From the NCBI RefSeq assembly GCF_964019385.1, contig NC_088649.1, positions 16,402,347 through 16,466,346 on the forward strand: a stretch of 64,000 nt of DNA. The letters are read 5' to 3'. The translations under genes were made by a program, and so were the position numbers. Below the pieces are notes generated by a model, which saw only the letters and a list, made by a program, of their open reading frames with translations, was not told where the DNA came from and ran no database searches. Origin of the DNA: Sycon ciliatum (taxonomy: Eukaryota; Porifera; Calcarea; Leucosolenida; Sycettidae). Position 1 is the stretch's first letter. Every line of letters begins with the position of its first letter. Positions 1-10,700 of the stretch are shown in pieces.

Positions 1-182
1 TAAAATTATTTTATTTTATTTTTATTTATTTCACCTTACCGTGGCCAGAGAATATAGGCCAATATGGAGGGAGGGGGCAGTAGCCAGCCATGGCAGTAAA
101 CAAAAACAAAGCAGAAAAATAAATATTACACATTACTGGAGGCAAAGAGAAACAAACCTCGATAAAGAATTAGCAGTTAATG
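1..182. repeat. A/T-rich tail-like sequence, possible LINE 3' end (minus orientation)
   Basis: The first ~35 bases are runs of T with scattered A, followed by a GC-richer stretch. Read on the minus strand this ends in A-rich sequence, as LINE 3' ends do. The antisense LINE at 957-2,223 points this way and the two MITEs in between could separate it from its tail. This link is inference; no coding is visible here. Confidence 0.25.
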
Positions 183-184
183 TA

Positions 185-604
185 CTTTCCGGGGTATAAG
201 CCGCACTTTTTTTCGCTAAAAATCGGACCAAAATCACCCCTGCGGCTTATACACCGAATATGCTTGCGCGAATGAATGCTAAGCATACATCAGTATGCAT
301 GCTGACGTCACGTTACATGTCATTCGACCCTGTATTGCTATCCCAGCACTTTTACTAGTTCTAGTCACGGCGCGGGCTACACCATACGGTACGCGTATAC
401 GGGGACTCTATTTTGCGTACTGCAAGTGCCGGTTTCCACACATCCATACATAATAAATTTGTAGAAAGGCCATTTGTCAATGAGTGTGAAAATCTTGGTT
501 TGTGGGTGCGACTTATACTCCGAATACCAACTTTTAGTCAATATTTTGCCTCAAAAAGGGGGGGGGTGCGGCTTATACCCCGGTGCGGCTTATACCCCGG
601 AAAA
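185..604. mobile_element. TA-target MITE with CCGGGGTATAAGCCGCAC termini
   Basis: The left end CTTTCCGGGGTATAAGCC and the right end, read on the other strand as TTTTCCGGGGTATAAGCC, are inverted copies. TA flanks both sides (183-184 and 605-606). The core motif recurs inside the element at about 236-255, 505-525 and 570-585, so each end can fold on itself. A short frame across 413-721 crosses the element edge and is not a gene. The element is non-autonomous; the TA target suggests Tc1/mariner-type mobilisation but does not prove it. Confidence 0.7.
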
Positions 605-614
605 TACGGCATTA

Positions 615-954
615 GGGAGGTTCTGCTCTACGTTTCGGGAACGCGACGCAAAGAATCACGCGAAGTCTCTTCGCGTTCCCGTAACGTAAAGAAATCCTGT
701 TCTGCTCTACTCTTCACGTAGAGAAGTCACGTGGAATGAGTACTGGGAATTTCCCCTTCCATGTTTGGCAGTTTTCTGCATCAGTTGATCGATACCCAGC
801 CAATCCGTACGCATTTTCTTTGCGTGTGCCACAACGTAGAGAACGTCATCTCCGCGTAGAAATCTGGACCCAAAACATACGAAGCAATAGACTCTTACCC
901 AGATACCTGCTCTCTACGTGATTTCTCTATGTTTCATGTATAGCAGAACCTCTC
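615..954. mobile_element. TA-target MITE, family 2 (GGGAGGTTCTGCT termini), copy 1
   Basis: The ends GGGAGGTTCTGCTCTACG and, on the other strand, GAGAGGTTCTGCTATAC are inverted copies flanked by TA (613-614, 955-956). It starts ten bases after the previous MITE. An inverted second copy of almost identical length (341 bp) lies at 54,814-55,154 inside a larger element. The interior is rich in short inverted CTCTACGT/ACGTAGAG words. It encodes no credible protein. Confidence 0.7.
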
Positions 955-956
955 TA

Positions 957-2290
957 TTAGAACACGACCTTCATATTGGCCTTAAAATCATTTAGGGTAC
1001 AAGACGATTTTACTGATAGAGGCAGGGCCAGCCAGAGAGAATAGGCAGCAAAAAACGGAGATCTGGTATAAGCTGATGTTCGGGCTTTAGGTAAAGTGCA
1101 GGGATTGCGCGTAGAACGAGTGGGAAGAAACCAGTTATATTTACGCAAGTGTGGCGGGGCTTTGTCAAGACGAATAGAATGAACAACAATACACAGTTTT
1201 CGATCCGCTTGACTAGAGATAGGGAAGGTTTGCGGAAAAGGACTTTCAGCATCCTCTTATTGTGGACTTCCAGGGTACTCATTAACGATTTACTTAGTAG
1301 GGATGACCAGGTGGTTGAGCAATAGAAAAAATGGGGAGAATATAGCAATGATAAAAAAGGCAAATGCATTCAAGCGGTAGGTGGGAGCAATGAGACACGA
1401 GATAGCCAACAGCTTTACTGACTTTGCTACAGATATAGTCGACATGTCTACTAAACGATAAGTCTGACTCAATGACCAAACCAAGATGCTTAAGTTGCTT
1501 TACCACTGTGAGGTCTGTTAGGGAGCCGGGAAGAGTAAATGCATAGGTTGTCTCCGAGTTCGGCAGGAATAATATCTCAGTCTTGGCGATATTAGGTCTA
1601 AATCTCCAGGTAGTCATCCACAGATGGACTTCGTTGATGCCGCCCTGGAGACTGTCTCGCAGCCTCTCTAGACACTCATTGAACCGGAGCAGTGCAGTAT
1701 CGTCAGCAAATAAGGACACACCTTCAACATGACTGGGAAGTTCAATAATATACACTAGGAAAAGGAGGGGCCCTAGGATGGATCCCTGCGGCACTCCGGA
1801 CAGAACAGGTGAGGCATCTGAGAGAAGTCCACCTACAAAGACAACTTGCGTTCTGTCGGATAGGTAGTCTGTAATCCACTCTAGCACTGCGCCACACACA
1901 CCGAAAACTTTGGGAAGTTTAGCAAGTAATGCACAGTGCCACACGGTGTCGAAAGCTTTCTCGAGGTCGAAAAAGCACATGGCAACTTTCCGCCCCATAT
2001 GACGATGGTCGGAAATGTTTTGGATCAGCTTGGTGAGCTGTAGAGCAGTCGAGTCACCACGACGAAACCCAGATTGCGAGGGATCCAGAGCAGGAGAAAT
2101 ATGATTATATAATTGATTGAAGAAGAGCCGTTCGCAAAGTTTAGATATACAGGACAGGAGGGAAATTGAGCGATAGTTACTCGCTTTTGGATTTTCTGCC
2201 TTTTCACTTGTAAATAGGCGCACATTTAGCCAGTTTCCAGTCGGTAGGGAACTTGCCTCTGGTAAAGGAGAGGTTAAAATAGGTGGCTAA
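957..2290 (-). pseudogene. Non-LTR retrotransposon reverse transcriptase, minus strand, copy 1
   Basis: A minus-strand frame of about 309 codons (2,223 to 1,294) is an RT domain. It shows NYRSISLLSCISKL (motif 1-2), SGFRRGDST, FFDLEKAFDTVWH (motif A), LSGVPQGSILGPLLFLVYI (motif B), SLFADDTALL (motif C, catalytic FADD) and KQLKHLGLVIES (late RT). After frame breaks near 1,300 the C-terminal tail continues to 957, ending in a TLNDFKAN-like segment typical of CR1/jockey-type LINE ends. The conserved I/LND after motif B reads IEL. The N-terminal endonuclease is absent: at about 2,290 the sequence meets a plus-strand LINE piece head to head. Known family role: target-primed reverse transcription. 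The copy is dead. Confidence 0.9.
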
Positions 2291-2800
2291 GTGGAAAAGA
2301 AATCGCAGGAGCTAGTTGCTTTCTTGAAGGAATGCGCAATGGAACTTGTAAAGACACTATCTCAGCTCTTTGCTTCTAACACGGAGTTCTACCTGGAAAA
2401 GTCTTCCACGGGCGGCGTCAGCTTCGGGTCATAAAGGGTACATGAGATCAATCAACGAGATGCCATATCCCGAAATCCCATTTGCTACATCTCAAAAGAA
2501 CTACGACAAAAACGCCTTTTTACGTTACATTCACAACATGACTTACAGATCTTGTAATTTGGTTGTGGCTTTGAACAGCCCGTCAGGTAGGTGAACAAGT
2601 TGATTATCGTCCAAATCTCTGGGTAAACAAAGTAGAATTTGGATAGGATGTATGATCTTGGAAGAATATTGCGTGCTAGTTTGTAGGTGGAGTGTGTGGA
2701 TTACAGTGAGGGCTGCGTCCCACCAGCCTGTATAGATTCACACAAAGTGTGAGTTACGAAGTCTGAAGAAAATGTTGAACGGTTTCTGCTGGGATGAACA

Positions 2801-2878
2801 CTACACCATAGCTCAGTGGTTACAGCATCGCTGGCTGCAAGCGAGGGTCCCTGGTTCGAGTCTTGGTGGGGTCAGGCA
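2801..2878 (+). ncRNA. tRNA-like SINE head with internal Pol III promoter
   Basis: The A box TAGCTCAGTGG is perfect and the B box GGTTCGAGTCT has one deviation. The anticodon stem TCGCT/AGCGA pairs fully, but the loop lacks U33, so this is not a working tRNA. It fits a tRNA-derived SINE head that could drive Pol III transcription. Copies lie at 16,591-16,668, 30,829-30,906, 32,598-32,675 and 13,657-13,733; the last has a broken B box (GGATCGAGTCC). Confidence 0.65.
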
Positions 2879-3197
2879 ATTTGTTCTTCAGACTGCTCCT
2901 GCTGCCATTGCCGTCGTTGCCGATCTTGTCATTCTTCTAGTTGATGCGGTTCCTGTCACTGCCACGCCAGTAAGTGTCTTGTCCGGTTGTTTTTCCGGTG
3001 GTCTAGTTAATTGTGAGGTGACGTTGCTTGGTGATGATGCCGCTGCGTTAGATCATCTTGTACCAGGATGATTCTTTGCTGGACGTCTCCTGTTGTCGGA
3101 TGCGTGAGTCCAGATGTTGACAAGATCGGCAGCGATGGTGATGGCAGTCTAAAGCACTGACATCAACGCCAAGCAACAGCAAAGATCGGCACTGACG

Positions 3198-3482
3198 GTG
3201 ATGGCAGCGTCTAAAGCACTGACAGCGGCAATGGCTAGGGTCCACACGACTAGCCATTTGGTATCGGATGTGTCCGTGGCACATGCTGATTATTCTGATG
3301 TTAGTTCTGATAAGTATGAGTCGTCCATTGCTAGTCATTTGTTTGAGCATCCTGATTGTTGTGTTGTGTATTCAGATGATTTTGTTCGATCGTGTCATGT
3401 GTACGCAGTGCTAGATTGTTTTGAAGCCGTATACATCCTAACAAAGAAACCCAACCTTTGCAAGCAAGCAAAAGCAAATTAA
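3198..3482 (+). pseudogene. Penelope-like element GIY-YIG endonuclease, C-terminal part
   Basis: The frame reads SSIASHLFEHPDCCVVYSDD, then LDCFEAVYILTKKPNLCKQ. This is the second half of a PLE endonuclease: the HL..xxxC...Y pattern, the catalytic-region glutamate in the EA.YI segment, and the closing KP.LC.Q motif. The usual following TLKL segment is missing. The first half with the GIY/YVG motifs is absent, so it cannot cut DNA. It lies between the tRNA-like head and the hammerhead ribozyme; a second copy in block B ends at 17,135. Confidence 0.75.
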
Positions 3483-3728
3483 ATTCACACTTAGGCTGTT
3501 AGGTAGGTTGTCACAACCTCGTTAGTTATGTCCAGTGATTGTCTCTTGTTGTCGCACTACATGTCACGCTGATTGAGTTTTCTCGCACTTGCATTTTTGT
3601 GTCATTATTGCTATGTGTATAGGTCACGCATTTTCGCTGTTTACTTTAGCTATCTTCTTCCTTGCGCTGCTTGACCACCTCCTTACCGTACTTAATTCAG
3701 TGTTCCTTTTCCTCTTCCTTTGCCTTTA

Positions 3729-3773
3729 TTTCACCTGATGAGAAGGCTTCAAAGTGAAAGTATACTTGTGAAA
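3729..3773 (+). ncRNA. Hammerhead ribozyme motif (type I), downstream of the PLE endonuclease
   Basis: Stem I TTTCAC (3,729-3,734) pairs with GTGAAA (3,768-3,773). The core CTGATGA is at 3,735-3,741 and the core GAAA at 3,756-3,759. Stem III is a minimal AGT-AT-ACT hairpin (3,759-3,766). Predicted cleavage is between 3,767 and 3,768. Stem II (14 nt, 3,742-3,755) pairs poorly, so activity is doubtful. PLEs are known to carry minimal hammerhead ribozymes in their terminal repeats, and this one lies 250 bp after a PLE endonuclease end. Confidence 0.65.
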
Positions 3774-3839
3774 CCAAAACTTTCAAGATTTTCGTAAAGT
3801 CCTTTTATGAGTATTGTCGCATTCTTGTCTCAGAGGAAA

Positions 3840-3975
3840 CTCTCTATATAAGCAGTAAAACAATAAGTTATGATTTTTTTAAATAGTTTTACTCGGATAG
3901 TGAGCCAAGTTAATTACGTTAAAAGAGGAGAAGGACAACCTGTCACGAGTTATGACTAGGGACCATTAGCAAGCC
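3840..3975 (+). repeat. PLE-associated 3' tail sequence
   Basis: The segment containing AAGCAGTAAAACAATAA, then TTATGA and GTGAGCCAA, is repeated at 13,775-13,915, and its first part at 38,397-38,448, where it follows the end of the large PLE. It therefore behaves as the distal 3' part of the PLE family. It is non-coding. Confidence 0.5.
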
Positions 3976-6900
3976 TCGAAACTTCTACGCGAAGGGGGAG
4001 CTGGTTAAGAGACCAGTCGTGACAATGTGAAACATGTTCGTGTCTCAGGAGTTCAGAGGGACTACTCGTCATGACCGCTACGAGTGGGTTTTGAGGTATT
4101 TCTCAAATTTCGAAAATGTCTCACCATTCTTGTTGGAATAAAGCCTAAACTGTCGCAGTGTACACACCTCCACGCATCCCGGCAGAGAAGGCAGCAGCAC
4201 AGGCAGCACAGAGCGGAACAGCGGAGCTGAAACTGACTCTCACCGTACCGATTTGGCACCAAAAGCGGCCCAGAGTTTGACCCACGCCAGCGCCGTATCC
4301 GAAACCGCCTCCGACGGTGCCAACACCACTCCGAAAGCGGACCTGCTCTCCATCTCGCACCAAATGACCCAGTCAACGACCAGTACGAACACGACATTAT
4401 ATCGCCCATGTCGGCAACCAGCACGACTGTGCACCCTGAAACGCCGCCAGGCCGCAGAGGTACAGGTATGACAACATCCAACCCCACTGCACACCGACAC
4501 AACCACTCCTACCATCACAACATGCAATCACCCAGATTCGGCGCTTGTTGAATATCTCCTATCCTCACTGGTGTCTAACACAGACATTTCTAAACAGCCA
4601 ACAAACTGGATTACCTCCGAACAACGCAGGATAACCAGTCCCAGTGCGGAATCCTCACCTGATTTCTAAAATTCCAAAAAAAAAAAGAGAGAGCAACAAC
4701 ATCGACCCTGGCCACAGCCAACCCCTTGCCCCAGCACAGGGCTCACGTCTCAGCAAACTGGTATGACAGGATACTCAATCCTAGCCTACAGTGACGTTGT
4801 TCTCCACACCTTTTAGGTATTTCATTAGATTTTTAGGACCCTTAGCCATACATGTAGCCATGCACCCGCTTATGCCAAATTCCACTCCCCTTTTTAATTA
4901 CCTCCTCCTGCAATGAAGTGTAGCAAGCATCTTCATATTCTCTGCACAAACGTATTTCGGCCTAGCCAGCAAACTTCCCGACCTACAGCACGCACTCCTG
5001 CCGCATCAGCCCGACGTCGCAATTGTGACAGAAACGAAGTTCACTGCGGAGAAAGTGCTTCCCTCTGACATTAGTTTCCCTGGATACAGCTCACCATTTT
5101 GGTTGGACAGAACGGCACAAGGGGGAGGGGTAGCCATCTGGGTGAAGTCGTCACTCCCCTCCATGCTCATCACTGAACTCATGTCCACCGCACATGAGAT
5201 CATCTGGTTTTCTCTCCAGCTGGGCCCAGGTCTCCGCACTGTCTTTGGAGCAGTGTATCGGCCGGAGTCCTGTGCCCCTGGCGTTCTCACCATAATTGAC
5301 CATCCCGATACCATCCTCTCAGAAGCTAGACAGCAGGGCCCGCACATTATCCTAGCTGGCGATTTCAACGTGCACAACCAGGCTTGGTTGAACAGCTCAA
5401 AAACTACGCCTGCAGGCGAGGCTCTCGAAGATACCTGCTGCCCATCTTCTTTTTCAGCATGTCACCCGCGGAGACAACCCGCTAGAGCTCATAATGTCAA
5501 CATTCACGTCCCCAGTAACTACACGTACACTTCCACCCCTCGGTCGATCTGACCATGCAGTTGTACTCTCAGACTTTTCTGATGTGCTCCATAGACGTGA
5601 ACCCCCCCCCCCCCCCCCCCCAGTATTTTGCTACAACAGGGCAGACTGGGATCGCGTCAGGGCGCACCTTCGCAACGTGGAATGGGGTGATATCATCACG
5701 GAGGAAATTTCCTGTGAGCAAGTTACCGCTTCGATAACTGCAGCTGTTGCATAATTTTTCCCATCCAAAGTTCTGGAAACGAGGCCTTCCGATCCGGTAT
5801 GGTGGACGCCTGAATGCACCCAGACTGAGAGGGAGAAGAAAAAGCGCTGGCGCGACCGGAGAAAACACCCTTATGACCCAGCACTTCAGCAGGCATTCAC
5901 CAATTCCGTGACTGTAGCGATCGCCACTCAGTTCCGATCACGCGGCCTCTCAACTGGGTCCCTCAGAGACAAACAGTCGTGGACGAAGTTGAAGAACGCC
6001 GCTGGCAACTCCACACAGCTCGAAATTCCCCTAATTGTCAACTCTGACGGCCGCGAGTCGGCAACGAGCTCAGGGAAAGCCGAGGCATTCTCTCGCTTCT
6101 TCTCAAGGAAATGTAGCGTTGCCGGTCCGGACCTTGTGGAGGCTGACCTAATGGACCCTGCTCCCTCAGATGCTCCACCTCTTTGCACCATCCGCTTCCG
6201 CCCAGAGGCTGTGCGCCGCCTCCTGGCAAAGCTCGATGTCTCCAAGGCTACAGGGCCTGACAGTATTTCTGCTTGCGTCCTTAAGGAATGTGCTCACGAG
6301 CTTGCAGAGCCACTGTCCAAGTTATTTGCCCCATGCTTCCGGTCTGGAGTCTACCCTAGGGTGTGGAAGACGGCCACCGTGGTTCTCATCCACAAGCGAT
6401 CTTCCCGCTCAACTACAGGCCCATATCCTTACTGTGCATAATCTCGAAAATCATGGAAACTCTAGTAAACAGACACATCGTAAACTATTTTGAGGACCAC
6501 CATCTGCTCACGTCGCACCAATTTGGATTTCGCGGAGGCCTCGGAACATCAGACACTTTGCAAGCTCTCCAAACTGCCTGGGCAAGCGCTGTGGGCTGTG
6601 GAGGGCGGCGCGTATCCTTGCTGTGGACATCACAGGAGCATTTGATCGTGTCTCACATGTCGGCCTCCTCCACAAGATGCGAAGCCTAGGCATCAATGGT
6701 CTGCTTCAGAGATGGCTGGCCTCGTCCCTCGACACCCGTTCCTTACAGTGCCTCGTTGGAGGCGTACGTTATCTACGTACACGACCACCGCTGGAGTCCC
6801 TGAGGGAAGCATTCTTGGACCAAGACTTTTCAAGGCGTACGTCAACGACACGCCAGATGTTCTCGCTGACGTCGACAGCCACAGCAGCCCCTGGGGCATG

Positions 6901-6980
6901 AAATCGTTTTCGTCGTTCCCCTGCGCAGTGGTAGGTTCTTTTACGTCCAATTCCCTGCTCTCCCAGTTCAGGGGTTTTAC
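3976..6980 (+). pseudogene. APE-endonuclease/RT LINE (CR1/jockey-like), copy 1
   Basis: The plus strand carries a broken LINE. From 5,025 comes the AP-like endonuclease: TETKF, GGGVAIWVKS, GAVYRPES, GDFNVHNQAW (catalytic D/N) and GRSDHAVV (SDH motif near 5,545). The linker has WWTPEC and KKKRWRDRRKHP (5,790-5,870). The RT follows: SKATGPDSIS (6,240), NYRPISLL (6,415), QFGFRGGLGTSDT (6,520), DITGAFDRVSH (6,625) and AGVPEGSILGP (6,795). At least four frameshifts (near 5,600, 6,400, 6,600 and 6,770) and a C14 run at 5,601-5,622 break it. It ends near 6,900 before the YxDD motif. The block B copy is split by a 2.5-kb transposon. Confidence 0.9.
4062..4670 (+). other. 5' region of the sense LINE (ORF1/5'UTR-like)
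   Basis: Between the LINE start and the endonuclease there is a plus-strand frame from 4,253 (Ala/Ser/Thr-rich, about 72 codons). It continues for 139 codons in block B (17,522-17,941). No zinc knuckle or coiled coil is recognisable. The long minus-strand frames here are shadows. It may be a decayed ORF1, but that is a guess from position. Confidence 0.35.
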
Positions 6981-7079
6981 GTTGGGCCCTAGACGATGGC
7001 TACAAAGGCCAACTGGACAACAAAGAAGGTGACGCCTAAGAGAATGTTTTACGATTGTGTGCATGCTTATGATGCTTAT

Positions 7080-8342
7080 GACCTTGACAGACCAGGACAA
7101 TGGCACCCAGGAGCAAGAAGAGTGGAAAATGAATAGCAATAGCAGCTAGCGTGTCGAAGCTTCCCCATGATGTCAAAACTCCATGGCTACCTGCAGTGGC
7201 CATGATCATCCTTAGCAGATGGATGGTCCTTCGTAGCTGTCTACATACAACTGTATCTGATACAAGGCTGCTCTTGGTTCTGCACGGGTTTCGGTACAGG
7301 GTGGATGAAGATCCACATTTTCGCTTACGTTGGTTGCGACCAACTCGTGAGTGTCATCAAGTGTCGGTCATAAAGAGTGGGGAAGGGTACCTAAGATCAA
7401 CCAACGAGATGCCACTGGGCACTGGCGGATAATCATCGAAAGGGTGGCAGATTCTGCTCGAAAAGCAGTGAAATTGGCAGAACGATACAAACCTTATGGC
7501 GGGCAATTTCTCGAATTTTGCTCCATTTCTTTATCCCCATACCAAACATGCATGAAATTTACAAGAAAAAGTACCGAATTCTGCCAATTTTCTGCCGGCA
7601 TTATCCGCATATGCCTAGATGCCACATCCCGAAATCCCATTCTCCACATTATAAAAGAACAGCCTTTTTAGTAAAAAGTTTTTAGTTTTTACGATACATG
7701 CACAACATGACTTACAGGTATTCCAATTCGGTTGTCGCGTCCAACAGCCCGGCAGGTAGGTGAACAAGTTTATTATTCCACAAATCTCTGGGAGAACAAA
7801 GTAGATTTTTGATAGGATGTATATCACTTCCTGGAAGAATCTATTAATACTCTTTATACACATTTACCGCATATCAAAATAACAGAACTACGCAAAAATC
7901 TCTTTTCCGATATATGCACCCCATGACTTGGATAATATGTACATTGTGTAGTATCCCTGCCTTGCTTGTAGCGTATCCTTGTACGTTAGCGTATCCCCAT
8001 ACGTTAGCGTATGTGGTCTGTTGCCTATAAAAGCTGCTAGCCATTTCTGTTTTTATGAGATTTTATAACAACAACAAAGCCGGACAGAAGAGCTGTTCAA
8101 CCTCCAGGTGTGTACCGGAGAAAGTTCTTTTTATTGTCACTTCTTTTTTCGAAGAGAATTGGTGAGCACACATGCTCATTCCCTGGGCACTGCAAATTCA
8201 CAACTCATTTTCATTTCTCAGAATCATTTTCAACGTTTTTGGCAAATTGCCCTCATCAGGATGCTGTATGAAGTGTAAGTCTGCAAAGGAGAAGTTATAT
8301 ACATCAATTTGGTGTTCTTAGGTGTCATGCAGGTTCTCACAC
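7080..8342 (+). repeat. Block A mosaic repeat, left part
   Basis: The sequence is matched nearly base for base at 25,205-26,475. It contains GGTCATAAAG...GGGTAC near 7,366-7,390, the same junction that follows the LINE RT fragment of the chimeric retroelement, here joined to a different upstream sequence. From about 7,617 it carries the shared middle segment (CCCGAAATCCCATT, AACAGCCCGGCAGGTAGGTG). No coding support. Confidence 0.7.
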
Positions 8343-8346
8343 GCAA

Positions 8347-9229
8347 CACGGCTGTTTTTTCCGCGAAATTTGGACATTTAACAAGATGGCAGCCAAAAGC
8401 CTCGATTGGGCTGGATCGGCAAGGAAATTTGAATTTTCAATTTCTCAGCATGGCCAACTTCGTCTCAGGAACAGTTTGTTCCGCGTTGCACAAGTCAAGC
8501 CTTCTTTCTCGCTCGTTCCTTGATTCATCGTTGACATGCCTGCGTCAAGAAGCCCTTTCAGGAGTTTTCCCAGTCTAGCTTTCAGTTTTCCCAGGTAGAG
8601 GACTATCTTCTGGCTATCTTCACCAAGTTTTATCACGTCCCGTGCACAAACTTCAGGTCCCGTGCGTTCGATGCTGAGCTACCTTTTCATGCGATTTAGG
8701 GGACAGATGGCATGGCGCTGGAGTGGCTGTTGAGTCCAGGAGGCCGAGGCCTGGTGGAAACTGCCCAGTAGACATGTGGGGTATTGCTGAAAAAGGCAGC
8801 AAGCACACAGATAGCCCCGAAATTGTGATGTAGATTCAATTGTGCGTTTGTTCGAGTGCATATCGGCAAATTTGAAAGTTGCACCCGTGATCCCGGCGAG
8901 GAGAAGCTGAAAATCAGCGCGTGCGTCAATATCCAGACTACCAGGGACAGCTTGGAGAGGTTCGAAAAGGTCAGGATGCTGGTTGACCACGGCAAGAGTT
9001 CCTTTTACCTTCCTTCTCTCTCAAATTGTCTGGATATTGAGTATCTCGCTCGAGCGCTTTCAAATAATAAATCCTGGTTTGACTTGCGAAATCGTGGAAC
9101 CACACGGAGAGTGACATGGGTTTCATCCCAAAACGCAAACTCCCATCGTATTTATGAGGTTTGCACCGCGTTACGTAAATCGCACCGAACGACTCCATAT
9201 TGTTAGATGTCCGTGCGCGAACAGCCGTG
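8347..9229. mobile_element. Non-autonomous DNA transposon with CACGGCTGTT ends and GCAA duplication
   Basis: The ends CACGGCTGTT...GGACATTTAACAA and, on the opposite strand, CACGGCTGTT...GGACATCTAACAA form ~45-bp imperfect inverted repeats. GCAA flanks both sides (8,343-8,346; 9,230-9,233). Block B has the empty site with a single GCAA at about 26,472. A 4-bp target duplication and 5'-CAC ends fit the Chapaev branch of the CMC superfamily; this assignment is from memory. No transposase is visible in 883 bp. Confidence 0.75.
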
Positions 9230-9755
9230 GCAACGGGAAGACTTTGTGGTAGTAAAATAGATATTTCGCAAAAAAACAAAAAGACAACTCTTTCTCTTTC
9301 TTTCGAAGAACCGAACTTGCCGAGCCTCACCGAAAGCAAACTCTGAAAAAGCCCTACACTAGTATGGGATTCAGCGCAGAGCAAAACATAATTATGAGTC
9401 ATTATACAATGCATGCAGTGTAGCCGTGAAAACTGGTAAATAAAGAATGCAGTAGGTTGGCAGCACGTGACCCGTCGTACCGCAGTACACGATGGCGTCG
9501 CGGCTTAGAAATGAAAGGAAACACTGCGAGAAAAGACAAAACGAAAATACATGTCCCTTTGTCAAAACTAACTTAGAAGAAACAAACAAAAGGCGACCAA
9601 GAATCATTTTGAGAGTCAACGTCAATACTCTTGTGCAGTTGTGCAAATTATTGTCTTGCACTGTGCAACGCAAGAAACAAACAACCCACGAAATGACGCG
9701 TGAACTAACTGTAGGCTAAATCACCACATGTATGCGAAAGTGCATTCCAAAATAA
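9230..9755 (+). repeat. Block A mosaic repeat, right end
   Basis: This matches 26,473-27,317 of block B after removing the 320-bp MITE there. A frame at 9,492-9,719 (NTCPFVKTNLEETNKRR) is preserved in B at 27,078-27,281 but lacks any known domain. The homology of the two blocks ends at about 9,755 and 27,317. Confidence 0.6.
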
Positions 9756-10206
9756 ACTGAATTTCTGAGACATTTCATATTTCACATCCTAAGAGAAATA
9801 TTGAATAAATAGTAAATACATCATAAAAAAAACACATGGCCACGACGGCCTTCCCAACATTAGGTGTTAATATTTCTATGACTACACATGTTACCTCAGT
9901 GCTAGGAATATGACATGTCTAAAACTAGTGAAAGATTACAAGCTTTCACTGACTTCTATGCTGTGTGTTGGTAGTAAGTAATTAGTTAGCACAGCGCAGA
10001 TGTCACCAGATAACTTGAGAAATGTCTGAACAGGTTTCTCGCGAGCAATACACGAAAGTGACCATGTCAGTGTTTTCCAGAAAAGACTGTCACCTACAGT
10101 TGCGCGGTGAAATACGGCCCACGGAAGACTCAGGTGAAGAATGAAACAATATTCTCTGATATGACTGTCGATCGCGAAGTTCAAATTTTAGTAAGTAATA
10201 GTTGAG
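9756..10206. other. Unassigned sequence
   Basis: AT-rich sequence with no recognised repeat, long frame or structured element. Its left edge is the end of block A. Confidence 0.4.
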
Positions 10207-10700
10207 ATGGGAATTTCCCAACTTTTCGCTCTTTATCGGCAAAAACAAGACGTTTGCCTGCAAAAAACAGAGCGCCAGACCGGCTGCGCAGCGCAGAAGG
10301 TTGGAGCCTCCTTAAAGGTTGCGAGAGGGCCACAAGTTATGAGAACTTGGAAGCTTTCTCACGTTTCTCTTCCAACAAATGCAGTGTACAAGGCCTCAAA
10401 CTTACTACGATGAACTTACCGAACACAGCATTCACTGGCTCACATGCGCTAACGACAGTTCACTTTTGTCCCAATGCAGTCCACCGGCTTCTACCTCATC
10501 TTGAATTCCTCAAAGGCGACTGGGCCCGACGGTGTTTCCGCTCCTGTCTTGAAGGAATGCGCCAGGGAACTTGGAAAGACGCTATCTCAGCTCTTTGCTT
10601 CCACGGAGTTCCACCTGGAAAAGTCTTCCGCGAGCGGCGTCAGATTCGGGTCATAAAGGGTGGGGGAGGGTACATGAGATATATAAGTTTCCGTGCATGG
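10207..10700 (+). pseudogene. LINE RT N-terminal fragment, longest version of the chimeric junction
   Basis: The frames read EAFSRFSSNKCSVQ and PNAVHRLL, then after a frameshift SKATGPDGVSAPVLKECARE and LGKTLSQLFAS. These align with residues before and through RT motif 0-1 of the LINE at 5,908-6,441. At about 10,645 the RT sequence stops at the same point as in the chimeric copies (GGGTCATAAAGGG), showing that this junction existed with a longer RT 5' part. Confidence 0.8.

Larger units (their letters stand above)
2316..3576 (+). mobile_element. Chimeric retroelement copy i: LINE RT piece + middle + tRNA-like head + Penelope EN end
   Basis: In order: a LINE RT fragment (2,324-2,430, reading LKECAMELVKTLSQLFAS in one frame); a ~370-bp middle segment shared by every copy; a tRNA-like head with A box TAGCTCAGTGG (2,809-2,819) and B box GGTTCGAGTCT (2,853-2,863); then sequence leading into the end of a Penelope GIY-YIG endonuclease (3,310-3,480). 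The same order recurs at 16,097-17,240, 30,366-31,314 and 31,941-32,906, with a partial copy at 13,284-13,750. Each module is recognisable; that the mosaic moved as one unit is inference. Confidence 0.6.

Noticed and set aside
4062..4527. Long minus-strand ORFs in the LINE 5' region, repeated at 17.3-17.8 kb
   Set aside because: They are conserved only because the LINE is duplicated; composition is Cys/Arg-rich without any domain, and the LINE reads the other way.
8222..8275. Minus-strand hammerhead-like CTGATGA with a stem II (also at 26,345-26,400)
   Set aside because: The second core reads AAAA instead of GAAA and no stem I partner follows. At best a dead relic of a PLE 3' region.
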